Assembly (NCBI GenBank): GCA_024235635.1
Contig: JACKMA010000001.1
Coordinates: 992,001 to 1,056,000, forward strand
Origin: Zoogloeaceae bacterium
GTDB lineage: Bacteria > Pseudomonadota > Gammaproteobacteria > Burkholderiales > Rhodocyclaceae
Reading direction: 5' to 3'
DNA length: 64,000 bases
A model generated the notes under the pieces. That model saw only the letters and a list, made by a program, of their open reading frames with translations. It had not been told where the DNA came from and did not search any database. This document shows, in pieces, positions 51,583 through 60,314 of this stretch (within the stretch, counting starts at the first letter, position 1; every line of letters starts with the position of its first letter). The translations under genes were made by a program, and so were the position numbers.

Positions 51583-52770
51583 CTAGGGCTGTTGTTCGCG
51601 CAATGTGCGCAGCAGCTTCTGGCCGGCACGGGGTGAATCGTCCCAGCCGAGGCGCTGCTTTTCGGCAAGGATGGCGGCGCGCGTGCGCGAGCCGATGGCG
51701 CCATCGATCGGCCCGATGTCGTGGCCGCGCCCACTTAGCAGTCTCTGCAGTTCTCGACGCTGGGCGCGATCCAGCGGCAGATCGTCGGTCGGCCACGGCG
51801 TGACGAAGCCACCGCCCCCTCGCAGGCGGTCGGAGAGGTGGGCGATCGCCAGTCCATAGCTCATCGATGCGTTATACGCATAGATGGCATCGAAGTTGTC
51901 GAGCAGCAGAAAAGTCGGACCGCCGCCATCGGCCGGGCGCACCAGACCGGCCCTGCCGTCTTCCGGCAGTGCAGCGCCATCTACCCGAAGGACACCTCGA
52001 CGCTGCCACTCAGCCATCGACCGCTTCTTGCGCCGGCCCTCGTCGGAGAGGTCGATCCCCTCCGGCAATCGGACCTCGAAACCCCAGCCCTGGCCGGGGC
52101 GCCAGCCGGCGTCGGCAAGGAAGTTGGCGGTCGACGCGAGCGCATCAGGGATGCTGTCGACCAGGTCGCGTCGGCCGTCACCATCGAAATCGACCGCCAG
52201 ACGCAGGTAGGTGGAGGGCATGAACTGGGTGTGACCGAAGGCCCCGGCCCAGGAGCCCTTCAGCTTGTCGGCGGCGAGGCTGCCCTCATCGATGATCCCC
52301 AGTGCCGCGATGAATTCGCCGAAGAAATACTTCTGCCTGCGCCCGAAGCAGGACAGGGTGCCGAGGGCTTCGAGCAGCGGCCGCTTGCCGAAGTTCTTGC
52401 CATAGTCGCTCTCGACGCCCCACACCGCCACCACGGTCGCCGGGTCTACGCCATAGCGTCGCTCGATCTCGGCCAGCGTATCGGCATGGGCGAGCAGTTG
52501 CGCGCGGCCGTCCTCGATGCGCTGCTCGTCGACCAGCGCCCCCAGGTAGTCCCAGATCGGGCTGCGGAACTCCGGCTGGTAGTCGAGCCGTTCGAGCACG
52601 CCGAAATCCGCTTCGAGGCCCGCGAGTTCCCGTCGCAAGGTCGGCCCGGAGATGCCCTCGGCGCTCGCCCGTTGCTGCAGACGGCTCAGACACTCGCGAA
52701 ATTCGTCCTGCTGACCGGCCGTCGCGCTACCCACTGCAGCCGCCAGCAGCATGGTCGATAAGCCACGCAT
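51583..52770 (-). CDS. MltB-type lytic murein transglycosylase with peptidoglycan-binding domain
   Basis: Cleaves peptidoglycan glycan strands to 1,6-anhydro products. The 395 residues have a signal peptide (GLSTMLLAAAVGSATAG). The SLT-2/MltB catalytic domain carries the acid Glu in VWGVESDYGKNFG, AFGHTQFMPSTYL and YNASMSYGLAIAHLSDRL. A C-terminal PG_binding_1 domain follows at about 325-390 (LLSGRGHDIGPIDGAIGSRT). There is no lipobox, so it is soluble in the periplasm. The ATG at 52770 overlaps the pepN stop (TGATG). Its stop is 3 bases from the stop of the convergent giant gene. Confidence 0.9.
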   Translation of the reverse strand: MRGLSTMLLAAAVGSATAGQQDEFRECLSRLQQRASAEGISGPTLRRELAGLEADFGVLERLDYQPEFRSPIWDYLGALVDEQRIEDGRAQLLAHADTLAEIERRYGVDPATVVAVWGVESDYGKNFGKRPLLEALGTLSCFGRRQKYFFGEFIAALGIIDEGSLAADKLKGSWAGAFGHTQFMPSTYLRLAVDFDGDGRRDLVDSIPDALASTANFLADAGWRPGQGWGFEVRLPEGIDLSDEGRRKKRSMAEWQRRGVLRVDGAALPEDGRAGLVRPADGGGPTFLLLDNFDAIYAYNASMSYGLAIAHLSDRLRGGGGFVTPWPTDDLPLDRAQRRELQRLLSGRGHDIGPIDGAIGSRTRAAILAEKQRLGWDDSPRAGQKLLRTLREQQP

Positions 52771-55433
52771 CACGCCAGGGCCCGCCCGACGATCTCGGCG
52801 ACGTCGCCGGACAATCCCGGCTCGGCGGCGACACGCGCCAGCTGCGTGCGGATCAGCGGCTGCAGGTGTGGCACCAGATTGCGCCAGCGGTCCAGGCTCC
52901 TGGCCATGCGCGACGCGACTTGCGGATTGCGCCGGTCGAGTTCGATCACGCGATCGGCCCAGAACTCGTAGCCGGCGCCGTCGGCCCGGTGGAACTCGGC
53001 CGGATTGGCGCGGAAGAAGCTGCCCAGCAGGGAATAGATGCGGTTCGGGTTGCTCGCGTCGAATCCGTCGTCGTCATACAGACGCTGCACCCGCTCGAGG
53101 ATTGCTTCGTCGTCTGATTGCCAGCGCCAGGCGGAGGCTTGCAGGGCCAGCCACTTGTCGAGCACCAGCGCGTCGTCACGGAAACGCTTCGCGAAATCCG
53201 CCAGCGCCTGCTCGCGGGCGTCGGCGCTGCAGGTCATCAGCGCATTCAGCGCGGCCATGCGATCGGTCATGTTCGACGCTTCGGCATAGCACGACACCGC
53301 GAGCCGGCAGCTGCCGGCCGTTCCGGTGCAGCACAAGAGCCGCAGGGCCATGGCCGACAACGCACGGCGACCGGCGTCGGCCGGATGATAGCGATACCCC
53401 CCGGTCACCGCAGAGCGCCCAATGGCGTCGCGAAGTTCCTCGCCGGCCGTTTCACCGAGCGTGCGCAGCAATCGCATCAGGGCTCCGCGCAGCGCGACCG
53501 GGTCGGCCGGTTGCATGCGCTCGAGCAGATAGGCTTCCGCCGGCGGCGTCAGCGCCTGCGCGACGAAGGCGGGGTCGAGTTCGGGGTCGATCAGCAGGCG
53601 CCGCCAGGCATCGACGAAGTCGCCCGGCACCTCGGCGTCTGCATTCGCAGCCAGCGCCAGCACGACTCGTTCGGCATAGCGCTGGGCGGCGTCCCAGCGG
53701 TTGAATGGGTCGCCATCGTGGGCCATGCGGAAGGCCAGAGTCGCGTCGCTCTCGTCCAGTTCGAGAATCACCGGCGCCGATGCCCCCCGCAGCAGCGAAG
53801 GCACCGGTTCGACCTCGACCGTGTCGAACACGAAGCGCTGCCGCCCTTCGGTCAGTTCGAGCACGCGTGTACTGCCGCCGTCGTGGCCCTCGCCTTCGAG
53901 CCTCAGCGGCAGATCCTGTCCGTCCGGTCCGATCAGACCCACCGCGACCGGAATGTGCAGCGGCTGCTTGACGTCCTGGTCGGCGGTGGGCGGCGTATGC
54001 TGGCTCAGCTCCAGCACGTAGCGTCGGGCGTCGGCATCATAGCTGCCCTCGGCACGCACCCGCGGTGTTCCGGACTGGCTGTACCACGCCATGAAGCGGT
54101 CGAGATCGACGCCGGTGGCCTCCGACATCGCATCGACGAAGTCGTCGCAGGTCACCGCCTGTCCGTCAAAATACGAGAAGTAGAGGTCCATGCCGCTTCG
54201 GAATCCCTCGCGTCCGAGCAGGGTCTGCAGCATGCGCACCACTTCGGCGCCCTTCTCGTAGACCGTGGCCGTGTAGAAGTTGTTGATCTCGAGGTAGCGC
54301 TCCGGCCGGATCGGGTGAGCCATCGGACCGGCGTCCTCAGCGAACTGGACCGCCCGCAGCATCCGCACGTCGTCGATCCGCTTGACCGCCCGTGCCGAGT
54401 CGCCGCCGGCCGCGGCCAGCATGTCTGCCGAAAACTCCTGGTCGCGGAATACCGTCAGCCCTTCCTTGAGGGTCAGCTGGAACCAGTCGCGGCAGGTCAC
54501 GCGATTGCCGGTCCAGTTGTGGAAATATTCGTGTGCGACGACGCTCTCGACGTTCTCGTAGTCGGCGTCGGAGGCCGTTTCCGGCGCCGCCAGCACATAT
54601 TTCGCGTTGAAGATGTTGAGGCCCTTGTTCTCCATCGCCCCCATGTTGAAGTCCGAAGCGACGACGATCATATAGCGATCGAGGTCCAGTTCCAGACCGA
54701 ATCGCTCCTCGTCCCAGCGCAGCGCGTTCTCGAGCGAGTCCATGGCGTGGGCAGCGCGATCGAGCATGCCGTCCTCGACCCAGACCTGCAGCAGCACCTT
54801 GCGGCCGGCGCAGGTCGTGACGGTGCGCTCCAGCGGCACATAGGCGCCCGCCACCAGCGCGAACAGGTAGCTCGGCTTGGGGAACGGATCCTGCCAGCGT
54901 GCGAAATGACGTCCGCCCGGCAGCGATCCCCGCTCGACCAGATTGCCGTTCGACAACAGCACCGGATAGGCGTTGGCATCGGCCTCCAGCGTGACGCTGT
55001 AGCGCGCCATCACGTCGGGCCGGTCGGGAAACCAGGTGATGCGGCGGAAACCTTCCGCCTCGCACTGGGTGAACAGTCCGCCCCGCGATTCGTAGAGGCC
55101 GGAGAGCGCGGTGTTGGCGCGTGGCGACACCCGGGTCACGACCTCGACTTCGGCCGCGTCGCCGCCGAGCGTGATCTCCATCCAGCCGGGGCCCTCGCGC
55201 ACCTGGCCGGTCTCGGGCGCGACACCGTCGATGGTCAGCGATACCAGTTCGGCGCCGTCGCCATCGAGCTTCAGCGGACCGCCCGCGCCATGCCTGCGTC
55301 GACACGACATGCGGCTACGCACCACGGTCCGCTCGGCATCCAGCACGAAGCCCAGTTCGACCGCCTCGACCTGCCATGCCAGCGGCTGATAGTCGGCACG
55401 CCGCACCGGCGCTCGGGAAGGCAGTTCGGACAT
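52770..55433 (-). CDS. pepN: Aminopeptidase N (M1 family)
   Basis: Zinc aminopeptidase for cytosolic peptide turnover. The 887 residues match bacterial PepN: the exopeptidase motif GAMENKGLNIFN and the zinc site VVAHEYFHNWTGN (HExxH) with the third Glu in TLKEGLTVFRDQEF. C-terminal segments are FDGQAVTCDDFVDAM and the helical ERM-type tail. Start ATG has TGGAG upstream. A sigma-70-like promoter lies at 55496-55525. It is coupled to the murein transglycosylase gene. Confidence 0.96.
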   Translation of the reverse strand: MSELPSRAPVRRADYQPLAWQVEAVELGFVLDAERTVVRSRMSCRRRHGAGGPLKLDGDGAELVSLTIDGVAPETGQVREGPGWMEITLGGDAAEVEVVTRVSPRANTALSGLYESRGGLFTQCEAEGFRRITWFPDRPDVMARYSVTLEADANAYPVLLSNGNLVERGSLPGGRHFARWQDPFPKPSYLFALVAGAYVPLERTVTTCAGRKVLLQVWVEDGMLDRAAHAMDSLENALRWDEERFGLELDLDRYMIVVASDFNMGAMENKGLNIFNAKYVLAAPETASDADYENVESVVAHEYFHNWTGNRVTCRDWFQLTLKEGLTVFRDQEFSADMLAAAGGDSARAVKRIDDVRMLRAVQFAEDAGPMAHPIRPERYLEINNFYTATVYEKGAEVVRMLQTLLGREGFRSGMDLYFSYFDGQAVTCDDFVDAMSEATGVDLDRFMAWYSQSGTPRVRAEGSYDADARRYVLELSQHTPPTADQDVKQPLHIPVAVGLIGPDGQDLPLRLEGEGHDGGSTRVLELTEGRQRFVFDTVEVEPVPSLLRGASAPVILELDESDATLAFRMAHDGDPFNRWDAAQRYAERVVLALAANADAEVPGDFVDAWRRLLIDPELDPAFVAQALTPPAEAYLLERMQPADPVALRGALMRLLRTLGETAGEELRDAIGRSAVTGGYRYHPADAGRRALSAMALRLLCCTGTAGSCRLAVSCYAEASNMTDRMAALNALMTCSADAREQALADFAKRFRDDALVLDKWLALQASAWRWQSDDEAILERVQRLYDDDGFDASNPNRIYSLLGSFFRANPAEFHRADGAGYEFWADRVIELDRRNPQVASRMARSLDRWRNLVPHLQPLIRTQLARVAAEPGLSGDVAEIVGRALA

Positions 55434-55495
55434 CTAGTACTCCAGGCGGGATTCCCGATGGAACCCATTCGAATGAAACAGCGGCTTGAGAATCG

Positions 55496-55525
55496 AGTGT
55501 ACGCCGCAGCACGACGTCACGGCAA
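55496..55525 (-). promoter_or_regulatory. Candidate promoter of pepN
   Basis: On the minus strand TTGCCG (55525-55520) and TACACT (55501-55496) are 18 bases apart. The start would give a leader of about 55 bases before the pepN ATG. It lies in the 143-base gap after the ABC importer genes. Confidence 0.45.
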
Positions 55526-55576
55526 AAAGCCTGGGCGGCGATGCGGTCGCACGTCGACCCGGTACCTGCGCGCCGT

Positions 55577-56401
55577 TCACAGCGGCCGCCCCGGACGGTC
55601 GGCACGCAGGCGCTGGCTGACGCCATCGACCAGTGCCGACAACAGCAGCATCGCGATGATCACCGTACTCGCGCGCCCTTCGTTGAACAGCGAGAGTTCG
55701 TAATACAGCATCGCGCCGAGTCCACCGGCGCCGACGAAGCCGAGGATTGCCGCCATGCGGATGTTCATCTCCCAGCGGTAGAGGGCGTAGGCCAGCCACT
55801 GGGCCGAAACCTGCGGCAGGGTGCCGTAGCAGAATGCCGCGACGGCACCGCTGCCGGCACCGACCAGACTCGCCTCCGCCGCCGGCGGGGCGTTTTCGAG
55901 GGCTTCGGCATAGAGGCGACCGAGCACGCCGGACGTATGGAGGGCCAGCGCCAGCGTACCGGCGAACGGGCCGAGACCGGCGGCCAGCACCATCAGACTC
56001 GCCCAGACCAGTTCGGGCACCGAGCGCAGGGCGTTGAGCATGAAGCGTGCGACGGTGCGAGCGCCGGCCCCGAGGCGGCCGGCCGCCGGCAGGGCCAGCA
56101 TGGCACCGGCGAGCGCGGCGAGCAGCGTGCCCAGCAGCGAGATCGCAAGGGTCTCGAGCGCGGCGACGGCGACCCGCGCAAGATAGCCGGGCGAATGCTC
56201 GGGTGGAAAGAAGCTGCCGAGGAAGGCCAGCATGTCGCGCCAGGCGCCCACCTCGAACAATCGGCCCAGCGGCATTCCGAGATAGATGAAGCTCGCGGCC
56301 ACAGCCGCGACCAGCAGTCCGGCGACGAATCGGCAGCGCAGACAACGGGGACGTGCGATGGCGGCAGGGCTCACTTCCGGCGCCCGGACGTGAGCGCTCA
56401 T
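55577..56401 (-). CDS. PhnE-type ABC transporter permease, second subunit
   Basis: A 274-residue inner-membrane permease with about six hydrophobic segments. The coupling (EAA-like) region is VGAGSGAVAAFCYGTLPQVS, and a typical PhnE stretch is RWEMNIRMAAILGFVGAGGLG. It pairs with the related permease directly upstream. The ATG at 56401 overlaps the previous stop (ATGA). The two permeases are about equal in size and clearly similar, as in phnE1-phnE2 sets, so they probably form a heterodimer. Confidence 0.87.
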   Translation of the reverse strand: MSAHVRAPEVSPAAIARPRCLRCRFVAGLLVAAVAASFIYLGMPLGRLFEVGAWRDMLAFLGSFFPPEHSPGYLARVAVAALETLAISLLGTLLAALAGAMLALPAAGRLGAGARTVARFMLNALRSVPELVWASLMVLAAGLGPFAGTLALALHTSGVLGRLYAEALENAPPAAEASLVGAGSGAVAAFCYGTLPQVSAQWLAYALYRWEMNIRMAAILGFVGAGGLGAMLYYELSLFNEGRASTVIIAMLLLSALVDGVSQRLRADRPGRPL

Positions 56402-57216
56402 GCCAGCAGTGCACGCAGGCGCGACGACAGGGCATCGGCCAGCAACACCAGGGCGAACAGCACGAGCAGGATGGTCGCCGCTTCGCCGCCGTTCAACATC
56501 TTCATCGACTGGTCCATCAACTGCCCGAGGCCGCCGGCGCCGACGAAGCCCATGACCACCGACGCGCGCAGCGCGCACTCCCAGCGATAGACGGTATACG
56601 ACACCAGTTCCTGAGCGCAGGACGGCAGCAGACCGTAGGTGAGCGCAGCGACACGACCACTACCTGCCTCCAGCAGCGCTCGGGCCGGCCGTTGGTCGGT
56701 CGACTCCAGGATCTCCGCGTAGACCTTGCCGAGCATGCCGCCGTAGGTCAGCGCCAGCGCCATCACACCTGCCGCCGGGCCGAGCCCGAAAACCCGTACC
56801 AGCACCAGCGCCCAGACCAGTTCGGGGACGCCACGCAGCACCAGCAGGGCCGCCCGCAGCGGTCCGCGGCGGACGCTGTCATGCCATGCCGGACGGCCGG
56901 CAATCGCGGCCCGCAGGCTCAGGCTGCGACTGAGCACAAAGGCCAACGGTACCGCCAGCACGATCGCCAGCGCGACGCCCGCAGTCGCCATCGCCAGGGT
57001 TTCGAGACAGGCCCGCGCGAGCAGGCCGAGGAATTCGGCGGAATGTTCGATCGGCCAGAAAGCGCCGAGAAAGCGACCCATCGCGTGCAGGTTGCCCGCC
57101 TCGAGCAACGACAGCGGATCGAATTCGGCCAGCGACAGAACCGGCACCATCACGACCACCGTGACCGCGCTCCAGGTGAGGCGCGGCAAGGCCGCCGGAT
57201 CCCGCATCACGATCAT
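56398..57216 (-). CDS. PhnE-type ABC transporter permease, first subunit
   Basis: A 272-residue permease with the same architecture: TM helices, LLEAGSGRVAALTYGLLPSC as coupling loop, and RWECALRASVVMGFVGAGGL near the C-terminus. The ATG at 57216 overlaps the ATPase stop (ATGA), which is why I prefer it over a GTG at 57222 and an ATG at 57207. It ends with another ATGA overlap to the second permease, so all three genes are translationally coupled. Confidence 0.87.
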   Translation of the reverse strand: MIVMRDPAALPRLTWSAVTVVVMVPVLSLAEFDPLSLLEAGNLHAMGRFLGAFWPIEHSAEFLGLLARACLETLAMATAGVALAIVLAVPLAFVLSRSLSLRAAIAGRPAWHDSVRRGPLRAALLVLRGVPELVWALVLVRVFGLGPAAGVMALALTYGGMLGKVYAEILESTDQRPARALLEAGSGRVAALTYGLLPSCAQELVSYTVYRWECALRASVVMGFVGAGGLGQLMDQSMKMLNGGEAATILLVLFALVLLADALSSRLRALLA

Positions 57217-58046
57217 CGGCACGGGGCCAGCGACGGCCCCGAGAGTCCCGAAGCCACCACTGGCGCCGGATCAGGGCGCGCACCATGACTGCCGCCGGAC
57301 GAATACAGGTGGTCCAGAAGGGCCGTGTCGATCTGCTGCGGCGGCAGATCGAATCGGATCTGGCCGTTGCCGATGCCGATCACCCGCTCGAAGTGGCGCA
57401 AGGCCAGGTCGACCGCATGCAGGCTGGCCACCAGAGTCGCACCGCGTTCGCGCGCGTCGGCAACGAGCAAGCTCACGGTGCTGTCGGCAAGTGCCGGATC
57501 CATCGCCGCGACCGGTTCGTCTGCAAGCACCAGGTCCGGCCTCTGATAGAGCACGCGGGCCAGCGCGACCCGCTGCAGCTGCCCTCCGGAGAGGCGGTCG
57601 CAGCGGTCGAACAGGCGGTCGGCCAGTGCCAGTCTCGCGAGTTCGCGCTCGGCGCCGTCGCAGTCGGCCGGCATCACCAGCGAAGACAGCGCGCGCCACC
57701 ATGGCCAGCGACCGAGGGCACCGGCCAGTACCGCATGCACGACGCGCTGACGCGGCGGGATCGCTGGCATCTGGTGCACAAGGCCGATGCGGCGGCGCAT
57801 CGCCCTCAAGGCGCGGGCGTCGACCGACCATGGCGATTCGTCGAGGATGGTGAGCCTGCCGCGGGCCGGTGCGATGCCGAGGCCGCACAGGCGCAGCAGG
57901 CTGGTCTTGCCGGCACCGGACGGACCGATCAGCGCGATCCGTTCGCCGCTGCGCACCGTCAGGTTGAGCCCGCCGAGCGCGACCCGACCATCGCCATGGA
58001 CGACGTCCACCCCATGCGCGGCGATCGCGATCGTCGGTCGAATCAT
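57213..58046 (-). CDS. PhnC-type ABC transporter ATP-binding protein
   Basis: A 277-residue ATPase that powers the importer. It has Walker A IALIGPSGAGKTSLLRL, a Q-loop in GLVHQMP, the signature DRLSGGQLQRVALARVL, Walker B LVLADEPVAAMD and the H-switch in VASLHAVDL. It starts 15 bases after the binding-protein gene. The order binding protein, ATPase, permease, permease is that of phosphonate (PhnDCE) systems. Substrate is discussed under the binding protein. Confidence 0.9.
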   Translation of the reverse strand: MIRPTIAIAAHGVDVVHGDGRVALGGLNLTVRSGERIALIGPSGAGKTSLLRLCGLGIAPARGRLTILDESPWSVDARALRAMRRRIGLVHQMPAIPPRQRVVHAVLAGALGRWPWWRALSSLVMPADCDGAERELARLALADRLFDRCDRLSGGQLQRVALARVLYQRPDLVLADEPVAAMDPALADSTVSLLVADARERGATLVASLHAVDLALRHFERVIGIGNGQIRFDLPPQQIDTALLDHLYSSGGSHGARPDPAPVVASGLSGPSLAPCR

Positions 58047-58061
58047 GGTGCCGGCCCCGCC

Positions 58062-58934
58062 CTACTCCAGCAGACCGGCACTGCGAGCCGCCGCCTCGAT
58101 GCCCTCATAGTTGGCCGTGCGGGTCGGAACGAAACGCGACGCCCGCTGCAGGTCGAGGATCGCCTTGTGCTGCGGATTCGCCGGATCGAGCGCGATGAAC
58201 GCCTCCCGGATGCGCTCGGCCAAGGCCGGATCGAGACCGCCGCGCACGGTCCAGTTGTAGTCATAGTACGGCGGGGTCGTGTAGAACACGTGTACCCGGG
58301 CCGTATCGACGCGCCCCTGGGCGACCAGCTTGTCCCAGACCGACGCATTGATCGCACCGGCTTCGACGCGACCCGATTCGACGAACGCGGCAGTGGCATC
58401 GTGAGCGCCGGAGAATGCGATCCGGCCGAGGTCGCGTTCCGGCTCGACGCCGGCCTGCCGCAGGAAGTGGCGCGGCATCAAGTGGCCCGAGGTCGACGAC
58501 GGCGAACCGAACGCGAAGCTCGCCCCCTTCAGATCGCCGAGTCCCTTGATGCGTTCGCTGGCGGTGATGAACTTGGATGTGAACTTCGCATCCTCGTCGC
58601 GCTGCACCAGCGGCTCGGCGCGGCCGCCGGTCCGCAGCTTGGCCTGGATGAAGGTGAAGCCACCGAGCCAGGCCAGGTCCACGCGGTCGCTGGCCAGCGC
58701 CTCGACGACGGCCGCATAGTCGGTGACCGGCACGAACTCGACGGGCATGCCGAGGCGTTCCTCGAGGTAGGCACCGAGGGGCGCGAACTTGCGCTGCAGT
58801 TCGGTCGGCGACTCGTCGGGGATGGCCGACACCCGCAGGGTGCTCGCGGCCAGACTGGGAAACGAAACGAAAAGACCGCCGAAGGCGGCCGCAAGGGCGC
58901 GCAGCAGCGCGCGACGCGGTGCGTCGGATACCAT
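58062..58934 (-). CDS. PhnD-type periplasmic binding protein (phosphonate/phosphite, or putative selenate)
   Basis: A 290-residue periplasmic ligand receptor with a signal peptide (ALLRALAAAFGGLFVSFPSLAA). The PhnD fold is shown by RVSAIPDESPTELQRKFAPL, VTDYAAVVEALASDRVDLAW and LGGFTFIQAK. Later segments are FAFGSPSSTSGHLMPRHFL and IAFSGAHDATAAFVESGRVE. The SPSSTSGH loop is the anion-binding segment of the family. I recall close relatives labelled putative selenate ABC transporter binding proteins; phosphonate or phosphite are the classical options. No C-P lyase, phosphonatase or phosphite dehydrogenase gene is nearby. Confidence 0.85.
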   Translation of the reverse strand: MVSDAPRRALLRALAAAFGGLFVSFPSLAASTLRVSAIPDESPTELQRKFAPLGAYLEERLGMPVEFVPVTDYAAVVEALASDRVDLAWLGGFTFIQAKLRTGGRAEPLVQRDEDAKFTSKFITASERIKGLGDLKGASFAFGSPSSTSGHLMPRHFLRQAGVEPERDLGRIAFSGAHDATAAFVESGRVEAGAINASVWDKLVAQGRVDTARVHVFYTTPPYYDYNWTVRGGLDPALAERIREAFIALDPANPQHKAILDLQRASRFVPTRTANYEGIEAAARSAGLLE

Positions 58935-59110
58935 CTTCTACTCCCGGTATTTCAACCGCCACGGGGGGGATCGGCCACCGCGGCTTACTCGCGACGCGCC
59001 TCGGCGCCGCAGGCTACGGACGGACCCTGCCGTCCCTTCGTGGCGGTACTCCGACCGCCGCCCCGACTATAGCCGCGGCGCCGTTGCCGGGCAAGGCGAG
59101 CAGTGGCGGC

Positions 59111-59566
59111 CTAGTGACTGACCGGGGGCATCAGCACGATGCGGCTGCCCGCGATACGGTCGTGCAGGAACTGGCGATCGGCATCGATCAGCGCCCACAG
59201 CAGGCCAAGCCCGGTCAGCACCGAGGGCCACGCCAGCGTATAGCGCAGCAGTCCCTTGCCACGCGAGACTTCGAGGCCGGTGGCGGCATCGACCAGCTTC
59301 AGTCGCCAGGTCTGCATCGCCAGGGTCTGACCACCGCGGCGCCAGTACCAGATGAAATAGCCGGCGAGCACGACATAGATATAGAGCCACTCGAGCCAGC
59401 CCGGCAGGCTCACCTGCCAGACCACGCCGACGATCAGCAGCGGCACCATGAAGGTCAGACCGAGCACGCCGAGCAACAGCAGCACTTCGTACAGCATCGA
59501 GGCCAGTCGCCTGCGCAGGCCGGCCAGTTCGACCGTCAACCGGCCTGGGGCAGGGGTTTCACTCAT
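59111..59566 (-). CDS. RDD-family membrane protein
   Basis: A 151-residue integral membrane protein with an RDD-type first helix (GLRRRLASMLYEVLLLLGVL), a second segment (WLYIYVVLAGYFIWYW) and the conserved cytoplasmic loop GGQTLAMQTWRLKLVD. Some RDD proteins act as ion exchangers; here the function is open. The ATG at 59566 overlaps the DUF3106 stop (ATGA). It is last in the sigma factor-DUF3619-DUF3106-RDD operon. Confidence 0.87.
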   Translation of the reverse strand: MSETPAPGRLTVELAGLRRRLASMLYEVLLLLGVLGLTFMVPLLIVGVVWQVSLPGWLEWLYIYVVLAGYFIWYWRRGGQTLAMQTWRLKLVDAATGLEVSRGKGLLRYTLAWPSVLTGLGLLWALIDADRQFLHDRIAGSRIVLMPPVSH

Positions 59567-59973
59567 CGGTGGTCGTCGGCACGGATGCGGGCACGTTCTT
59601 CGGGCGGCAGATTCTGATACTCCTGCCAACGCTCGCGCAAGGCCTCGCGCTGATCGGGCGGTATCGTCAGCCACTGGCGGTAGCGGTCACGGGCGCGCTC
59701 GCGTTCGCTCGGCGACAGTTGCACCCAGGCACGCATGCGCGACAGCAGGTTCTGCTGCTCGCCCGGGGTCAGGGTGTCGTAGTGTTGGCCGATCGCGATC
59801 CACTTGCGGCGCCGCTCGGCATCCATGCCGGCCCATTCGGCCTCGATCGGTCCGAGCACGCCCTGCATCGTCGGTGACAGGTCGCGCCAGAACGGCGGAT
59901 CGTTCTGGGCGAGTGCGGCGCCGGCCGCGAATGCCGACAGCAGGATCAGGAGTCGGCCCGTGTATCCAGCCAT
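59563..59973 (-). CDS. DUF3106 periplasmic protein
   Basis: A 136-residue exported protein with signal peptide (LLILLSAFAAGAALAQ). The rest is charged and helical, with repeated W-x3-P/S turns (WIAIGQHYDTLTPGEQQNLL, VQLSPSERERARDRYRQW, PPDQREALRERWQEYQNLPP). The heptad-like repeats resemble periplasmic stress-sensor chaperones such as CpxP in style, but that is only an analogy. The start lies inside DUF3619 (28-base overlap). Confidence 0.87.
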   Translation of the reverse strand: MAGYTGRLLILLSAFAAGAALAQNDPPFWRDLSPTMQGVLGPIEAEWAGMDAERRRKWIAIGQHYDTLTPGEQQNLLSRMRAWVQLSPSERERARDRYRQWLTIPPDQREALRERWQEYQNLPPEERARIRADDHR

Positions 59974-60314
59974 TGGCGGAATCCCTCGTCGAGATAGGCA
60001 TCGATCGGCAAGTCGTCCACCAGCAGACCGTAGTCGAGGCGGAACGGCTGGACTACGGCGACCGCCTGCGGCGTCGCTCGCTCTGCCGTGTCCGGCAGCA
60101 ACAGCACCGCCAGCACAATCGCCGCGAGCGCGGCCGGCACCGCCGGCACCGCCAGGCGATCGCGCAGGCGCCGCCACCGGCCGCCGGCAAAGAAACCGTC
60201 CAGCGCGCGACTGCGGGCTTCGGACAGCCGTCTCGCCTGATGCGGACTGAGACCGCCGCGGTCCAGCCGACGCGCGATGCGATGCGCCAGTCGTTCCGAT
60301 TGCGCTGCATTCAT
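59946..60314 (-). CDS. DUF3619 single-span membrane protein, possible anti-sigma factor
   Basis: A 122-residue protein with a soluble N-terminal part (AAQSERLAHRIARRLDRGGL), one transmembrane segment at about 68-88 (LAVPAVPAALAAIVLAVLLL) and a periplasmic tail ending DDLPIDAYLDEGFRQW. Topology and position directly after a sigma factor gene (ATGA overlap at 60311-60314) fit a membrane anti-sigma factor; this is inference from context. Confidence 0.82.
   Translation of the reverse strand: MNAAQSERLAHRIARRLDRGGLSPHQARRLSEARSRALDGFFAGGRWRRLRDRLAVPAVPAALAAIVLAVLLLPDTAERATPQAVAVVQPFRLDYGLLVDDLPIDAYLDEGFRQWLDTRADS

Noticed and set aside
53118..55703. Long plus-strand open frame opposite pepN
   Set aside because: Antisense to a fully supported aminopeptidase; no domain or ribosome site.
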